Shown here: positions 11,916 to 23,924 of the stretch, in pieces | Layout: the number at the start of each line of letters is the position of its first letter | Position numbering within the stretch: position 1 is the stretch's first letter | Origin: Podocnemis expansa | Taxonomy: Eukaryota; Chordata; Testudines; Podocnemididae | Direction: 5' to 3' | NCBI GenBank assembly: GCA_007922195.1 | Contig: ML682028.1 | Location: 19,326,183 to 19,390,182, forward strand | DNA length: 64,000 nucleotides | Notes under the pieces: model-generated | The model's database searches: none | Seen by the model: only the letters and a program-made list of their open reading frames with translations | Told to the model about the DNA's origin: nothing | Translations under genes and position numbers: made by a program

Positions 11916-12840
11916 AGAGCCAGGTACCTCGTGTTCACTGTCTCCTTCCCCAAGCTTTCCATCTTCCTCCTCCTCGGGACGGCTGGAAATGACACAGCTG
12001 TTCCCCAAACTTAAGACTCCTTCACAATGAGATTTCACCTCCTTAGTGTGCTCACCCAGCAAGAGCACCCACTGGCATCTCTGCCCCAGTTGTTTAAAAA
12101 CCATCTCCCACTTCTCCTTGGGGAAATTTCTCCCGCTGCGGTAGAATTTCTAGTCGGTTCTTTGCCTGATGACTCCTCCTTCTTGTCAACCTACCTTCCA
12201 GGTAGGGCTTCCCCTCCCTGTTATTTCATATCTCAAAGTGCATGGTCCATTAGCTTCAAAAATACAGGTCCCAACCACTTGAGCTACAGGAAGATTTCCG
12301 TTAGGAATAGCAGCTCCTTTATCCTTTCTGGGACCAGCCACTGGAGACAATAACCCTTGGAAAACAAGCAGAGATCCAGACTGGGTCGACAGGAATCTCC
12401 CTCTCTGCTGATGATGAGGGGATGCGGTGCAGTGGATCAGCAGAGCAGAGGGCAGATAGTTTGCAGCCAGCCTGCGGGTAAGTGATGGGACTCCCAGATT
12501 TCCAGGGCCAGCTCCTTGCCTGTGCATCTCTGAATGGTCTCTTGCACTGAGGCTCTCAAACTGTTGCATAGGCAGGCAGTGCCTCGTTCATTTAGGCTGA
12601 GGCTTTTCATTCAGTACCCTTCCACAAGAACAAAAGCTGAACAAGGGGTGTTAGTGCCGTGCCCTGGTTTGATTTATATCTTGCTGAAATAAGAGTTTGC
12701 TTGAGCGAATTAGACAATAAATGCTCCTGAGCCATTCCCTACATATTGCTGAGTTGGCACATCAGATAACCTGGGATTGGTTTCTCCTGACGACCAGGTC
12801 CCACTCTCTGCCCACGCAGCCTGTTCTGGAAGTCAACTGT
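11916..12840. other. Non-coding, no recognised feature
   Basis: Nothing identified beyond spurious ORFs of up to 127 codons. Confidence 0.4.
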
Positions 12841-12930
12841 GAATCTTTTGGGGGAGGGATTGTCTTCTTGTTCCCTGTGTGTGTCAGCACGTAGCACAGT
12901 GGAGCCCTGATCTGATCCCTGAGTGGGGCC
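12841..12930 (-). repeat. Old amniote interspersed repeat, reverse orientation
   Basis: GGGAGGGATTGTCTTCTTGT and CACGTAGCACAGTGGAGCCC are the reverse module also seen at 10.4 and 18.1 kb. Confidence 0.5.
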
Positions 12931-15142
12931 ACAAGCCTTGCTGCAACACAGATACTAAATGATCACTCAAAATCTGCACCATGGCAAACCTTACTGTCCT
13001 GTCAACCCCCTGGTAAAACGGAGATTATCCATTCCCTCAAGCCGAATGGACTTCACAGTATTCGAGCCATCACTGGGCAATAACTCAGCATTCAACAAAA
13101 AAGGCTTTCTCTGCTCCTGCCTTCAGGAGCTTCCAGAGATGAACTTTTGCACTGCAAAGAAAAGCAGCTCTTGATTGTGCAGCAGAGCCCACCAGAGAGC
13201 GGATGGTACCCATCACTCGTTACGTTGCAAGGAAGACGGAAAGTAGGCCCTTAATTCCCTAAGAATTTTCCACCGTTGTCTCCTCCCCCCACTTCCATCC
13301 CATGAACTTTTAAGTTCATCCAGAAAGCACAGCTTTTGGGTATATACATTGCTCAAGGGACAAACGAAGTCCCCGCCTTGCCAGCAGTGCAGGCTTTCCA
13401 TTGAGTTCTAAGTAGAAGCAAATGGTTTAAAAGGAAATGAAATTTATAGCTCTATAAAAATGCATTGGGCTGCTTTGCTTCTGTCATTCCATAGACGCTG
13501 GGAGATAAAGGAATGCTTTGCGTTTGCTCCTTGTCTTGGAGTCCTGAGGCAAAAAGGAACAAACCCACCAATCACACAACTGGGACGGCGAAGCTCATCT
13601 AAGATCCTGAGCCTGGCTTCATGAAAGTCAATGGCAAAATTTCCCCCTGACTTCCTTGAGGGCTGAATCTGAAACCTTCGAGGTATTGTCCTGGGGCCAT
13701 TTAGTTGTTCGTTTCACGGAGGACTGAATAGATCTTCATGCCCCATTCCTCGGAGAGCCTTTTTGTGCAGTGTGGGTCCAGAGCCCTGAGGAAAGATCTG
13801 TTTCCAGCTTCTGCCCACTTTTCTATGGCAGGTGCCTGTATGCAAATAATCTGTCTGCAGGACCCAAGACCAAAGTGTGGATGAGCAGAGGGACAAATAG
13901 GCAGAGCAGGATAAAACGGGGAATACAAGCGTGAGTTTCTGTGTAATCAACATTGGCTGTCAAACCGACAAATGGCCTTCTTGTCCACTCTTTCCTTCAA
14001 ACATATGGGGCCAGATCCGGATGATAGGAATCTGCATGTATCCCTGGAAGTCCATGAAGCTGATTTACGCCAGCTAGAATCTGATCTATAAACTTCCAGG
14101 TTTGAAAGTCAGGCCTGTTTTGATGTTCTTCCAAAATAAAAAAGGGACCTTCCATCCGTGGGCATTTCCCTGGGACATGTGCACTAAGTGATTTTAGTCA
14201 GGGAGTAAGTCCCATTTAACTGGCTGGAGCTGTTCACATGAACAAAGTTACACGTAGTCTTACATGTTTGCATGATTTTTTCTTCCTGAAGGGAAGAAAG
14301 CTGTCTGCCCAAAAAGACAAAAATTAATCCTCGCTAAAATCACAGATAATCGCTGGGACGTTCTCTTGCGCCTATGAACTTGTATGCAGTGAAACCCAGT
14401 GGCTTACTTACTGAGAAATGTATAACGAGCCCCTGTGGGTTATTATCTTCTCCACATGTCTTTCATGTTCCTGTGGATGCACTGAGAATAAATTACAATG
14501 AATGTCTGCTTTAAACAGTGTGAGAAATTCTGAACCAGGAATCAGGAGCAGACAGAAGAAGCTATGCCTTAAGGTTTAATGAAGTTGGCCAAGGGCTGGC
14601 CAAAACACTGATCCTTCCACATGTGCTCTGAAAGTCAACGAAGTTCAGCTGTAAAAGGGTGCGCATCAGAGAGAATACATTCCAGTTTGGGCCCTCCACT
14701 GAGAACCCCCTAGGGTGAAACGCTGGCTCCAGTTCAAACGAATGACAAAGCTCCAGTTGTTTCCAAAAGGGTCAGAATTTCACTGCCAGTCTTTAGGTGC
14801 TCATCGGCACCTGCCCTTGCCCACAGAATGGACCCAGATGCCACAAGGATGTTTTAGGGGTTGTCAAGAAAATAAAACACAGCCTTTGTGATGGTGCACT
14901 GGGGAAAGAAATGGTCTATAAAATAGGCAGACATCAAACCAAAGTGGTCTTTGCCCAGTGCTTTAAAGTGCACCCAGAAATAGATGGAGGCAGAGCAGAC
15001 ACATTGCAATACTGTTCAGCATGTCTTTGCCTCAATACATCTGCCCGCTGTAAGCACTGAGATACCTTGCTCATCACTGCAGTCTACCCATAGCACATCA
15101 GTGCCTCATGGAGATGTAGCCTCCTGGAGAAATGATGGCTAC
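12931..15142. other. Mostly non-coding unique sequence
   Basis: At 14007-14110 GGGGCCAGATCCGGATGA and CTGATTTACGCCAGCTAGAA hint at an old palindromic amniote repeat. Otherwise nothing was recognised. Confidence 0.4.
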
Positions 15143-15627
15143 TGTGATGGACGCAAGCCTGAGGGCTACAGGAGGGTGCTGGATGGTAGATATATTAGCC
15201 CCAGGCTTAGTAAATCCCTGTTTCATGGTACCCAGGGCAGGGCTGCTCTAGGCCAGTTGGAGAACCTGAGGTCAGTTGCAGTGATGGGACAGATCAGATA
15301 AAAAGGCAGCAAGCAAAAAGTATTGGGCATGGTGGTTGAAGGAGTGGAGGTTTGTGTAGAGTGGAGTAAAGCAGAGCGAAGCAGAGCCGGAGAAAGCTGA
15401 CTAGTAGCCATTGCTGTTAGCACCTAGAAGGAGGAGTCGGTCAGGGCAAGCTCACCGAAATGGGTCTTAGGACCCTGAGGTCTGTGGGGTGGAGAATCCA
15501 GCTCAGGGGTGCAAGCTCCCAGGAAGCTGCAGCGCTGGGAGTTTGCAGACAGGAGAGCCATGCTTGCACTGACTGCCAAAGCTGGAAGTGCATGACCCAC
15601 AGTGCCCAAGGAGCCCAGTTTGTCACA
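15143..15627 (+). mobile_element. Repeat copy 1, possibly an LTR; homologous to 23925-24240 in opposite orientation
   Basis: It begins TGTGATGGACGC and can be closed at TTTGTCACA. It contains GATAAAAAGGCAGCAAGC (TATA-like), TGTTAGCACCTAGAAGGAGG and CAGGGCAAGCTCACCGAAAT. The part from about 15297 to 15612 aligns with the reverse complement of 23925-24240. The class is inferred from the ends and TATA-like motif only. No target duplication was found. Confidence 0.55.
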
Positions 15628-17167
15628 CTAGCTATGACAGGCTGGTGAGATAATACTGGCACAGTGTGCGACAGATACTAGAAGTGTTCTCCAGCCTTCC
15701 TGTTGGCCCAGGTTTGAACTGCGATGAGATACAGGAGTGAATTCCTCAGCTGGCTGAGCAGGGGAGGTCCCCGAACAGCAGTAAACGTGGCCACAAAGCT
15801 CCAAGATGCTGGGTGAATGGAGACGTGGCAGTGTCCTTCTGAGTTCCACAGCCATGTGTTCGACCAATCCCCTTGATGGAGGAAGGGGACGTTTGAAGGG
15901 CTTTTTCCCAGGAAGCCGCGTGACCTGGATGGAGGCTTGCTTGTTCCAGTTCTGCCTGAGCTACAAAGCCAGTGTGTGGAGCCTGTTGGCTCACTGTCCT
16001 CCCAGCTGTGTCAACAGACAAGGAAGAAAAGGGCTCTTTATTTTTATTTAGCCTTTTGAAGAGGAGGACGAGCTGATGGCACTCATGTTGTGACACTTAT
16101 TGCTCAGGATAGGCATGTGCTGGAGCTGGCCCAGCTGTCTTTATCCATCTGGGGGCCGTTTCACAATGGGATGTGATGGAAGGATGTCCGGGAAAGCTCG
16201 ATGTGCACTTCTTTCCCATAACTTTATTGTGAAGGTGAGATCAGAAGCTTGAAGGAAGCACATGGCATGCATAGGACAGTGCCTCCCTCACCTTCCCAGC
16301 TAACCCAGGATCTGCAGTTCGGTGCTATGTGAGGAGTGTGATGCAACCTAGAGTCTTTTGCTTTGACTGGGACAGTCTTGTTTTGACCCAGTTTGGGTTC
16401 TTATACCACAGTACAAAAGAGTCTGTCTGTTTTATTTCCTTGGCTAAGACAGGAACACATGCCAAGCCATTCTCACTGCCCCTTCCTCTCTTTTGACTCT
16501 TCTAGAGCATCCATCTTCCTGCAGCTCCTCTTTTGGTGCTTTTCTGGGGCATGTCTTGGCTGAGGTTGCTGCAGCAATGTGGCCACTTTCACATATGTTG
16601 TAAGACCTTTGGAGCTCTCTCTTGCAGTGGATTTCTGGGAAATGGCAGACAAGGGAAGCAGTGCTCATGTCCATGGAAAATGTATTGAAACAGAGCAGGC
16701 AGTGCTCGGTATGAGCAATGGGATATATAGAGTGTTTGTGGGTCACAGGGGAAGGAGGGACAAATAGTTCATGGACCAGATTTTAGTTAACTTTTCCAAA
16801 GCAAATTCCACAGCTTTATGATGCTGATTTTATCTAACAGGCTGTGATGGACTTTATACTAATTTCCCAGTAGAGCTTTCCTGCTAGTTCCCTTGTGAAT
16901 GTTACCCAAACCTTCCATCTCTCAGACCTGTGCAAAGGATGTGCTGTGAGGCAGAAGTTTAAGTGAGGAGAGGATAGACATTTTTTCTAGCTCCCCCCAC
17001 AGCTGCAAACAGGCTCAGTGTTTCAACTAAAATTATGGGTCGATAGTTATGCAGTCGCCATTCGGGCTCAGCGTTGAAGCCCCTTTAAAGATGTTCATGG
17101 CCGCTAATACCTTTCTTAGCATTAATGTTTCAGAGTGTGTGCCTGCCAACTCAAGAGGCAGTAGGGC
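15628..17167. other. Non-coding, no recognised feature
   Basis: Nothing identified. Spurious frames reach 116 codons. Confidence 0.4.
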
Positions 17168-17420
17168 TTTGGGTACATCTACACTGCCAAAAAAAGATGT
17201 GTCCTTAACTGAGATGAACTAACCCGGTTTAAAATAGCAGTAAAGACGTAACCACTTGGCTTTTAACTCAGATTAGCAATGCAAGTTTAACTCTAGGGTG
17301 CCCTCTTGCCATTAGCTCATCCTGCTCACACAAGTTAAAATCTGAGTTGCCCATCTTTGCTGTGTTTTCAAGTGAGAAAGCTAGCCCTAGTTAACTTTTA
17401 CTGCACTCCAATAGCTCTTA
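17168..17420. mobile_element. MITE-like element (GGGTACATCTACACTGC end)
   Basis: The left end GGGTACATCTACACTGCC matches the family end with two changes. The body has mirrored AAGTTTAAC / GTTAAC segments. The right terminus is too diverged to place exactly. Confidence 0.45.
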
Positions 17421-18079
17421 TTAGGAACATTTTCTTTGCCACCATCAAAACAAGTAAGATTTTAAGTTTCTGATATGAAAGCTCTAAAGGCTGTAGAAAC
17501 TGAGGAGGCAGCAGAGAATTGCTGATATGGCATAACTACCCCATACTGACTCAATCCATCATAGCCATTATGAGCCAAGACACCCACCAGGAACTCTCCC
17601 ACTTTACAAACAACTGCAGGTGCAGAGAACTACTGGGGACAGCTGTCATTTGACCTGCTAATGCATTTCCTCTTCAGTGTATCTACGTGACACAATATCC
17701 AGCATCACCATCAGCTGTGAAAATAATAGGAATTACTTTCCTACATAATGCATATTATGCAAACACCTCCGCAGTGAGTCAAGCGTCCTGACGTGCCAAT
17801 AGAAAAGAATAGGCTCTAGCAAGAAAAGTCCCTTTGAGATAAGTAGAGAGACCCGTATTTTGCATCTAATCTTTGTTACAGAAGGAAAAGTGGACTAGCA
17901 TGTCAGTCACTCAGCTACAGTGCTGGGAAATAACCTGGTAAGCTTGGCACACATCAAATGGGTGTACTTCAGCTACCAATTATCGTGGTGCCCAAAATTT
18001 TCTCATTGTTTCCTTGTTCTCCCTCATTGGTCTTTCTCCTTCTGTTATCTTATACTTAGACAGTAAGGATTTTCTTTTG
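17421..18079. other. Non-coding, no recognised feature
   Basis: AT-rich unique-looking sequence; nothing identified. Confidence 0.4.
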
Positions 18080-18172
18080 GGTGTCTTTACAACACCTGAC
18101 ACAACAGGGTCTTACTGCATGACTTGAGGCTCCTAGGTGCTACAGAAATAATAATAATTAATAAAGTGATTG
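18080..18172 (-). repeat. Old amniote interspersed repeat, reverse orientation
   Basis: GACACAACAGGGTCTTACTG, GAGGCTCCTAGGTGCTACAG and AATAATAATAATT form the reverse module with its ATT-rich end. Confidence 0.55.
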
Positions 18173-19730
18173 ACTGAAGCAAAAGCAGCCAAAGGCTTGG
18201 AGAACAATATGCCTCTTTATCCAAGGCCTGTTCTCCAAACCTCCACATAATCTGAATCCCTTCTTGTCTCCCAGCCTGTGATTGATGAAAACCCTCTGAA
18301 GTTTGTGTATCGTGCTGGGGGACAGAGAGGAGACTTGGGTTATGTGAAGTTTCAGATAATAGAGTGGACACTTCTGGCCAGAACCACAAGGACATGGAGA
18401 CCTGCTGATGAACGGTGTCTATGGCTGTACAGGGAGAGTACCGCAGTCCCACTATCATGGGGGTCAGTGAGTGGGGCCTTGCCACTGATGTTCCCTGCAT
18501 GGCCAGAGTAGATGACACCATTCCCTGCAGGTGCAAGGTGTGAGGAGGCCACCATCCTGGCAGGGTATAGCAGAGGCCCCCTAGCCAGGAGGAGAATAAT
18601 GATAAGTAACCTGGAAGAGGACACCCACTGCTGACAGGCCGGATGACCAAATGGTTCCTGGATTAGCCAAATTCCTAATTATTGGGATAAAAAACTTTCC
18701 CCTCCCCCCCCCGGCTATCTGGCTAAACAGGGATGTCTGGTACAGCGTTATCAGATTGAAATTCAAAATAGCAAGGTTAGTATGGGGATGCCAGGCTCTA
18801 TGGGAGGTCACCCTCACTAATCCGCAACATTTTCTGGCCTTAAACAATACAAGAGCTAAATCCACTAGCCATGATCATTTGCAGGTGTTTGGATCTCAGG
18901 TGGGAGGCAAGTTTGGAAAGATGTTGCAGTTCTGGATAGTTTGAACTGACTCCTGATAAGAAACCTTTATCAGTCAATCAGCTGCACCCCATGTGGGTCC
19001 AGCTTTGGGAAAACATTCCAACCCTGCCCTCTTTATTATGATTTGGGTTGCGGCAGCAGCGAGATACAAGGGCCTGCTGTGGTACGCTGATGAGTGTGCA
19101 TTGTGCAGCCCCATGGTGTAAGGATTTGTCAGAGCTCTCCACTTGGGGGCCTCTTTCTTTAGCAGAAACTGCAAACACCTTGACAGACAGCAGCAGCACT
19201 TGCACCAGGCACTGCACGTCCATATGAGAAAGAGACCTCTGCCCCAAAGAACTTACAATAGCAGCAGGCCATGGAGAGATGCAGTGGGCAGCCTGGGGAT
19301 GGCCAATGAACCAATGAAATGGTGCAGGTTGGTTTATTAAGCCGTGGCCCCAACATGCTCACTGCCTAGCCATTAAAAATTTACAAAGCCTTGTCCGTGA
19401 GGAGAGGCAGAGCAGAGTCAGCAGTTCGTGTGTGCGGATGAGTTGGTGACGTCGCTGCCTCCCACCCCACCTTTGGAGAGCCTCCCACAGGTGAGACACA
19501 ACTCTCAGGAGGCTCTCGGGGAGATTGTGACTTGGAATCTGTGCCTGACCAAAGGAATGACTGGGAGTCAGACCCCCTTATGCTCCAGCGTGGGCTATCT
19601 GAGTCTGGTGTGTAGAGCTGTCGGCATAAGCATGACTCTTTGCACGGGGGTGGGAAAGTAGTGAGGAATGGGTGGTGCTGGAGCTGAGGTGTCAAAGGAG
19701 TAAAGCAGAAAGGAACTATGCCTCAGAACA
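18173..19730. other. Non-coding, no recognised feature
   Basis: A 187-codon minus-strand ORF (18087-18650) overlaps this stretch but has no domain features. A small remnant CCCCAAAGAACTTACAATAG at 19243-19262 belongs to the amniote repeat family. Confidence 0.4.
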
Positions 19731-19800
19731 GGGGTTCTCAACCCCTGGTGTGTCGCAAGATGGTTGGGAACCCTCCCAGCCACTTGTGACACAGGACACT
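19731..19800. mobile_element. hAT-like terminal fragment
   Basis: CAGGGGTTCTCAACCCC is a typical hAT/Charlie-type terminal sequence, followed by GGTTGGGAACCCTCCCAGCC. The opposite terminus was not found. Confidence 0.4.
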
Positions 19801-20084
19801 GCCTTCACCAAAAAAATAGCTGTTAACTCAAGTTTGAGAGGCAGCATAAGCCCCCACTGCTGAGGCTTCCCTCTGCTTTGGGGGTTTCAGCAACAGCAGT
19901 AACCTGCCACCAGCACCACAACTCCAGCAGTTATGCAAGGTCCCAGCAGAGGCAACCTGCCACCAAAAGAAAACCTCCCACACCAAGAGTGGTGGGTTGC
20001 CTCAACGTGACACACTGTGCACTTTGTCTCAGTGATGCACATCCTCACCTGCAGCATTTGCACCAATTTATATGTTGACATGGG

Positions 20085-20335
20085 GTATTGTGGGACAGTT
20101 TCTGAAAGGCAGCAACAGACAAGGTAAGCGATGCAGCGTCCACACTGACAGTGTCGACCTAACTGTGTTGACTTACATGCTACACCTCTGGTGGAGGTGG
20201 AGTTATTCAGTGGGTGCACTGAGCAAGTTACGTCAGCAGCAGCTACATTTTAGTGTACATACTTACACAGTTAGGTCAATGTAAGCTGCCTTACATTGAC
20301 TTAACTCTATGGTACAGACCAGGCCTGAGGCAGAG
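20085..20335. mobile_element. MITE-like element with internal inverted repeats
   Basis: GTGTCGACCTAACTGTGTTG and CACAGTTAGGTCAATGTAAG are inverted parts. The right end GGTACAGACCAGGCCTGAG resembles ends of the GTCTACAC...GTGTAGACC family. Left boundary is approximate. Confidence 0.5.
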
Positions 20336-20484
20336 TGCCTCTTGGGACGCCCTGGGATGAAGCTGTTCAAGCATCAGACCTTACTCGGCCCACAAACCAG
20401 ATTTTGCAAATGGTAAGAAGATTAACCCAAAGGTCACTGAATTTATTAGCGGGCTGTCAAAGGAAGTAGTGTGTGTATCAGCTT

Positions 20485-20485
<1 letters not shown>

Positions 20486-20561
<76 letters not shown>
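20486..20561. repeat. Compound (CT)n(CA)n microsatellite
   Basis: About five CT units are followed by ~32 uninterrupted CA units. It is the only long simple repeat in the window and probably polymorphic. Confidence 0.95.
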
Positions 20562-20564
<3 letters not shown>

Positions 20565-20621
20565 CATTATTGCTGGTCAACATGAGGTTTCCACTCCCAA
20601 CCAAAAGCCAAAGGGATGCAA

Positions 20622-20840
20622 CAAAATGTAGTGGTTAGACCAGGCAACCAGCAGTTAGGGTACTTGAGGTCCTCTTTCCGGTTCTGCCCCAACTGTCTTT
20701 GTGAACTAGGGAGCAATTTGGGTTATCACTGTGTCTCAATTTTCTTGCTTATAAAATGGGGCAGTCGTGCTTTTTGCAAAATGCTTTGAGGCCTGTGGAT
20801 GAGCGGTGTAGGGGATGGCTATTATCATTTATCAATGTCA
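20622..20840 (+). repeat. MIR/CORE-SINE, nearly full length
   Basis: GTAGTGGTTAGACCAGGCAA, CTCTTTCCGGTTCTGCCCC, TGTGAACTAGGGAGCAATTT, TCTCAATTTTCTTGCTTATA, AAATGGGGCAGT and TGAGGCCTGTGGATGAGCGG follow the full MIR order from tRNA-like head to tail. Confidence 0.7.
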
Positions 20841-21439
20841 CTCTTTCCCAAGGCTCTGCGGAGACTGAGGATAAGTCACACCAGAGAGGAGATAAAGCAA
20901 AGTTTATAAGTGCCACTTTGATTCGCGCTTTTCCAGGAAAAGCAGCAGATTTATGTCTGCCATTTTCATGGGCAGTGTGATATAAATCAGCAGCTCTCTT
21001 GTGTCATTTCCATTGTTGTGCCGATTCCCACACATAGATCCATTTTAATCTCCGGTCTGATGGGGGGAAATTATTCCTCAGTGCTTGGTGGATGGCTAGC
21101 ATGTCTTGTGCAGAGGTGGGGAAGTCCCTGAGGAAGGCGAAGAATGTTTGTTGTTTTGAAATAGAAGTCTATTTAATGAAGTAGGTAAATAATTAGATGG
21201 CTACTACTGACATCTGCTGCCTTCCATTTCCTGCCATTTTGATGCCACTATGTTTGGGGAAAGGGACATCAAATGCATGAGGGAGAGAGGGCCCACTGGT
21301 GTGCGTATGTCTATGAGCCCATGGTTGTGCATCAACACACATGCTTTAGGGCAGGATAACACAAAATAAACCTGTCTCACTGTCACGGGTGGATCACAGC
21401 CAGAGTTTTGCGAGTCTGCTGCTGACTTTGAATGTGGCT
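20841..21439. other. Non-coding, no recognised feature
   Basis: Nothing identified. Confidence 0.4.
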
Positions 21440-21515
21440 TTGGTCTTTTAGCTCAAACAGCAGCAACTCACACCCTTAAGTCTGCAGGTTCCAGGTTCAG
21501 GCCCCCGCAACAAGC
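21440..21515 (+). repeat. tRNA-derived SINE head fragment
   Basis: TTTTAGCTCAAACAGCAGC (A-box-like) and GCAGGTTCCAGGTTCAGG (B-box-like) are spaced as in tRNA-derived SINEs. A related head lies at 36478-36535. It is too decayed to be a tRNA gene. Confidence 0.4.
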
Positions 21516-22094
21516 TGGTGAGATTCAATGTTACATGGGCAGGTTCCCCCCCGGCTTTGTGTGAGTGCACATCCAGTCTCTGAGAGTCAGCACAGCCAGG
21601 CTTGACAATAAGTCTCCTGTTGATAAACTGCTTGTTGGCAGCGGTAGCTGTGGTGTGGAAAACAATAAGCAATCAGGCTGCAATTAAACTTTCTCGTAAT
21701 TGTAGCACTGCATAGTGCACTTCCCCGGCTTTCTAAGTTTGGTGGTGTAATTACGGCATCAGGGTTAAGACAGCATCTGTGTTCCCCTTCACCAAACCCT
21801 GCCTTTCAAGAATTTTTGACTTGCCTGTGTAAATCCTGCAGGAACTTGGCATCTGACAAAAGAGAAAAATAACATTGGCTTGGCCTTTGTAAAGCTCTAG
21901 GGGCAGAATTCTCCTCTGTGTTTTGATCTGTGGGTATCCAGCATGCTTTCCGAGTGTGTTCTGTGTGAGTAACACTCCCAGCAGTGTGGGTGTGAGTGCT
22001 GTGCACAGAACGTGTTATGCTTGAGGCGTCGTCAGAGGGCAAAGGAAGAGGAGATCTGGCTTCTTCAAACTGCCTCTCTGCCTCCATCACGGGA
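21516..22094. other. Non-coding, no recognised feature
   Basis: Nothing identified. Confidence 0.4.
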
Positions 22095-22506
22095 TCCTTG
22101 TGGGACCGGGGGCAAGTCACTTAGGGCTTGTCTATGTGGACATCTAGATCACAGCAAGCTGAGGTGTGACCATAGCCTGCTGTGGTCTAACTGTCCACAT
22201 GCACCCAGTTGGCATGGACAGGTGTTCACTAGTGTATTGATCTAGTGCTCTTTGAAACAAGATGCAAGCACTCGGATGGACTTCAGCGTACACTGGCTGG
22301 GTGCACATGGACAGTTAGACTTCAGCTGGCTGGTGAGGGCTGTGCTTATCCCCCAGTTTTCATGGTCTAATTGTTTGTACAGACAAGTCCTTAGCCTCTC
22401 TGGGCCTCAGTTGTCCATCTGTACAATGGGCATAGCGGCTCTGCCCAGCCTCAGACATCAGTGAGGATAAAATCATTAAAGATTGGGAAGTGCTTGGATG
22501 CTACAG
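22095..22506 (+). repeat. MIR/CORE-SINE split by a MITE
   Basis: The left piece ends GGGGGCAAGTCACTTA. The right piece resumes TTAGCCTCTCTGGGCCTCAG, then TTGTCCATCTGTACAATGGG and GATTGGGAAGTGCTTGGATG. Removing 22124-22390 and one TTA restores a continuous MIR CORE. Confidence 0.75.
22124..22390. mobile_element. Harbinger-like MITE, 267 bp, with TTA target duplication
   Basis: Ends are GGGCTTGTCTATGT and, on the other strand, GGACTTGTCTGTAC. TTA at 22121-22123 and 22391-22393 is the 3-bp duplication typical of PIF/Harbinger. The host MIR gives an independent check on the borders. Confidence 0.75.
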
Positions 22507-22539
22507 AAACAGGGACTGTCCAAGTCCCGTAGATGGCTC

Positions 22540-22905
22540 ATGTTAGTTTAGGGCCATGATTTTAGAAGACCAAGAAACTCAGCAGGATCTGTGCAGCTAC
22601 CACAGCTGCATTTGCAAGGGGCCAGCGAGGAGTCCTAGGAAATGATGCCACATTGCAATCAGGGAGTGTTATTGGATTGCAGCCCGTGTAGACATAACCT
22701 GAGCACTCTTTAATCTAGCTAGCTCAAGTACCGACACCAGACATGTTGAGAAAGTACAGGCCTCCAAAGCCAATCTGGGACCCTTGCAATCACGCAGGTG
22801 GCTAGCCCAGAAGACACGCCACACTGGTATTGGTCCACAAGCTGACTCCGGTGTGTTTACACGTGTTGCAGTCACACCTCCTGTAGGCAGTGTAGACATA
22901 GCCCC
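22540..22905. mobile_element. MITE-derived fragments (GTGTAGACATA ends)
   Basis: Two right-type ends are seen: CCGTGTAGACATAACC at 22684-22699 and GGCAGTGTAGACATAGCCCC at 22887-22905. They imply two partial or nested copies of the same family. Left ends are not resolved. Confidence 0.45.
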
Positions 22906-23390
22906 AGTGCAGGAAATGCAATGCACACGGTCTGGGCCTGGCACCTTGGTTGTCTAACCCCAGAAGGAGGGATTCTACCGCGAGCTAAAGGTGTGAGCGG
23001 TATGGCCTTTATCCTTTCTAGGGACCAGCCTCTACAGAAGAATAACACTGAGTCTCCATCTGTCTGTCTATCCTCCTCGCCCTCCTCACCAGATATATCA
23101 CATTTGACATTCCCTTATTTCGGCCATTTGTGTTCTAGCCTGCATGTAATTGACGTGTATGCATTTGTATTGGGGTAGGCAATTATCTTTTAATTTGTTA
23201 ATTAACTGTCAGCAGAAAAGTTATTAACCTTTAGACCTGAAAGGATGATCTCTCTAACCTCGAGCTACAGACGGGGAGAAAAGTTTACTGCCGTTGAAAT
23301 CTGTTTAAAAAAGTGTCTGCTTCGGTCGATCTCCGTAAATCTGAATTTAGAAACGCGTGGGGAGGAAGATTAAAGGGTGCTGCACGTCAA
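22906..23390. other. Non-coding, no recognised feature
   Basis: Nothing identified. Confidence 0.4.
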
Positions 23391-23500
23391 GGTTAGAGCA
23401 AGAGATTGGGTGTCAGGCCTCTTGGGTTCTGTTCCCGACCTTGCAAGTGACACGCTGTGTGAGTGAGTCACCTAATCTCTGTCTGACCCAGTTCTCCCCA
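23391..23500 (+). repeat. MIR/CORE-SINE fragment
   Basis: GGTTAGAGCAAGAGATTGGG, CCTCTTGGGTTCTGTTCCCG and GAGTGAGTCACCTAATCTCT follow MIR head-to-CORE order. Confidence 0.6.
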
Positions 23501-23924
23501 ATCATGCTTTCTTCTCTTGGGACTTGAAAAGGTTAATTGAGTGAGGTCTTTGAAGTGGTTCTGGCTGCACTAGCTGGCTGTTCTGGGGTAGCCGGGGAGG
23601 GGCCATGCACACTTCTTTGTTATGGTAGCGCTACCCGCAGAGGGTTGGCTCTACAAGCTTGTTTGTTATTGCACAGCTGTTTTGAGGAAAGAAGGCAGCG
23701 GAGAGAGAAGGCCATTGAGTTTCTTATTGTAGGGTTGGTCATGAGTGCCCCTCCTGCTGTTTGTTTGTTTGTTTACACAAGAGAGCCCTGGAAGTGTTTT
23801 GTTTGGGAAAGGGGGAAAGATGCCACGTAAAAAAATGATGGGGCAAATGAAAACTGGTGTAGAGAAGCGGCTATATCACGCTTGGAGTGAGTTTGCTGTC
23901 TTTAGTGTGTGTGTTGGGATGAAT
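23501..23924. other. Non-coding; short GTTT run
   Basis: A TGTTTGTTTGTTTGTTT run is at 23758-23774. No other feature recognised. Confidence 0.45.

Noticed and set aside
18087..18650. 187-codon open frame on the minus strand
   Set aside because: No domain, no splice context, hydrophobic/Ser-rich composition from noncoding DNA, and it overlaps an old repeat at 18080-18172.
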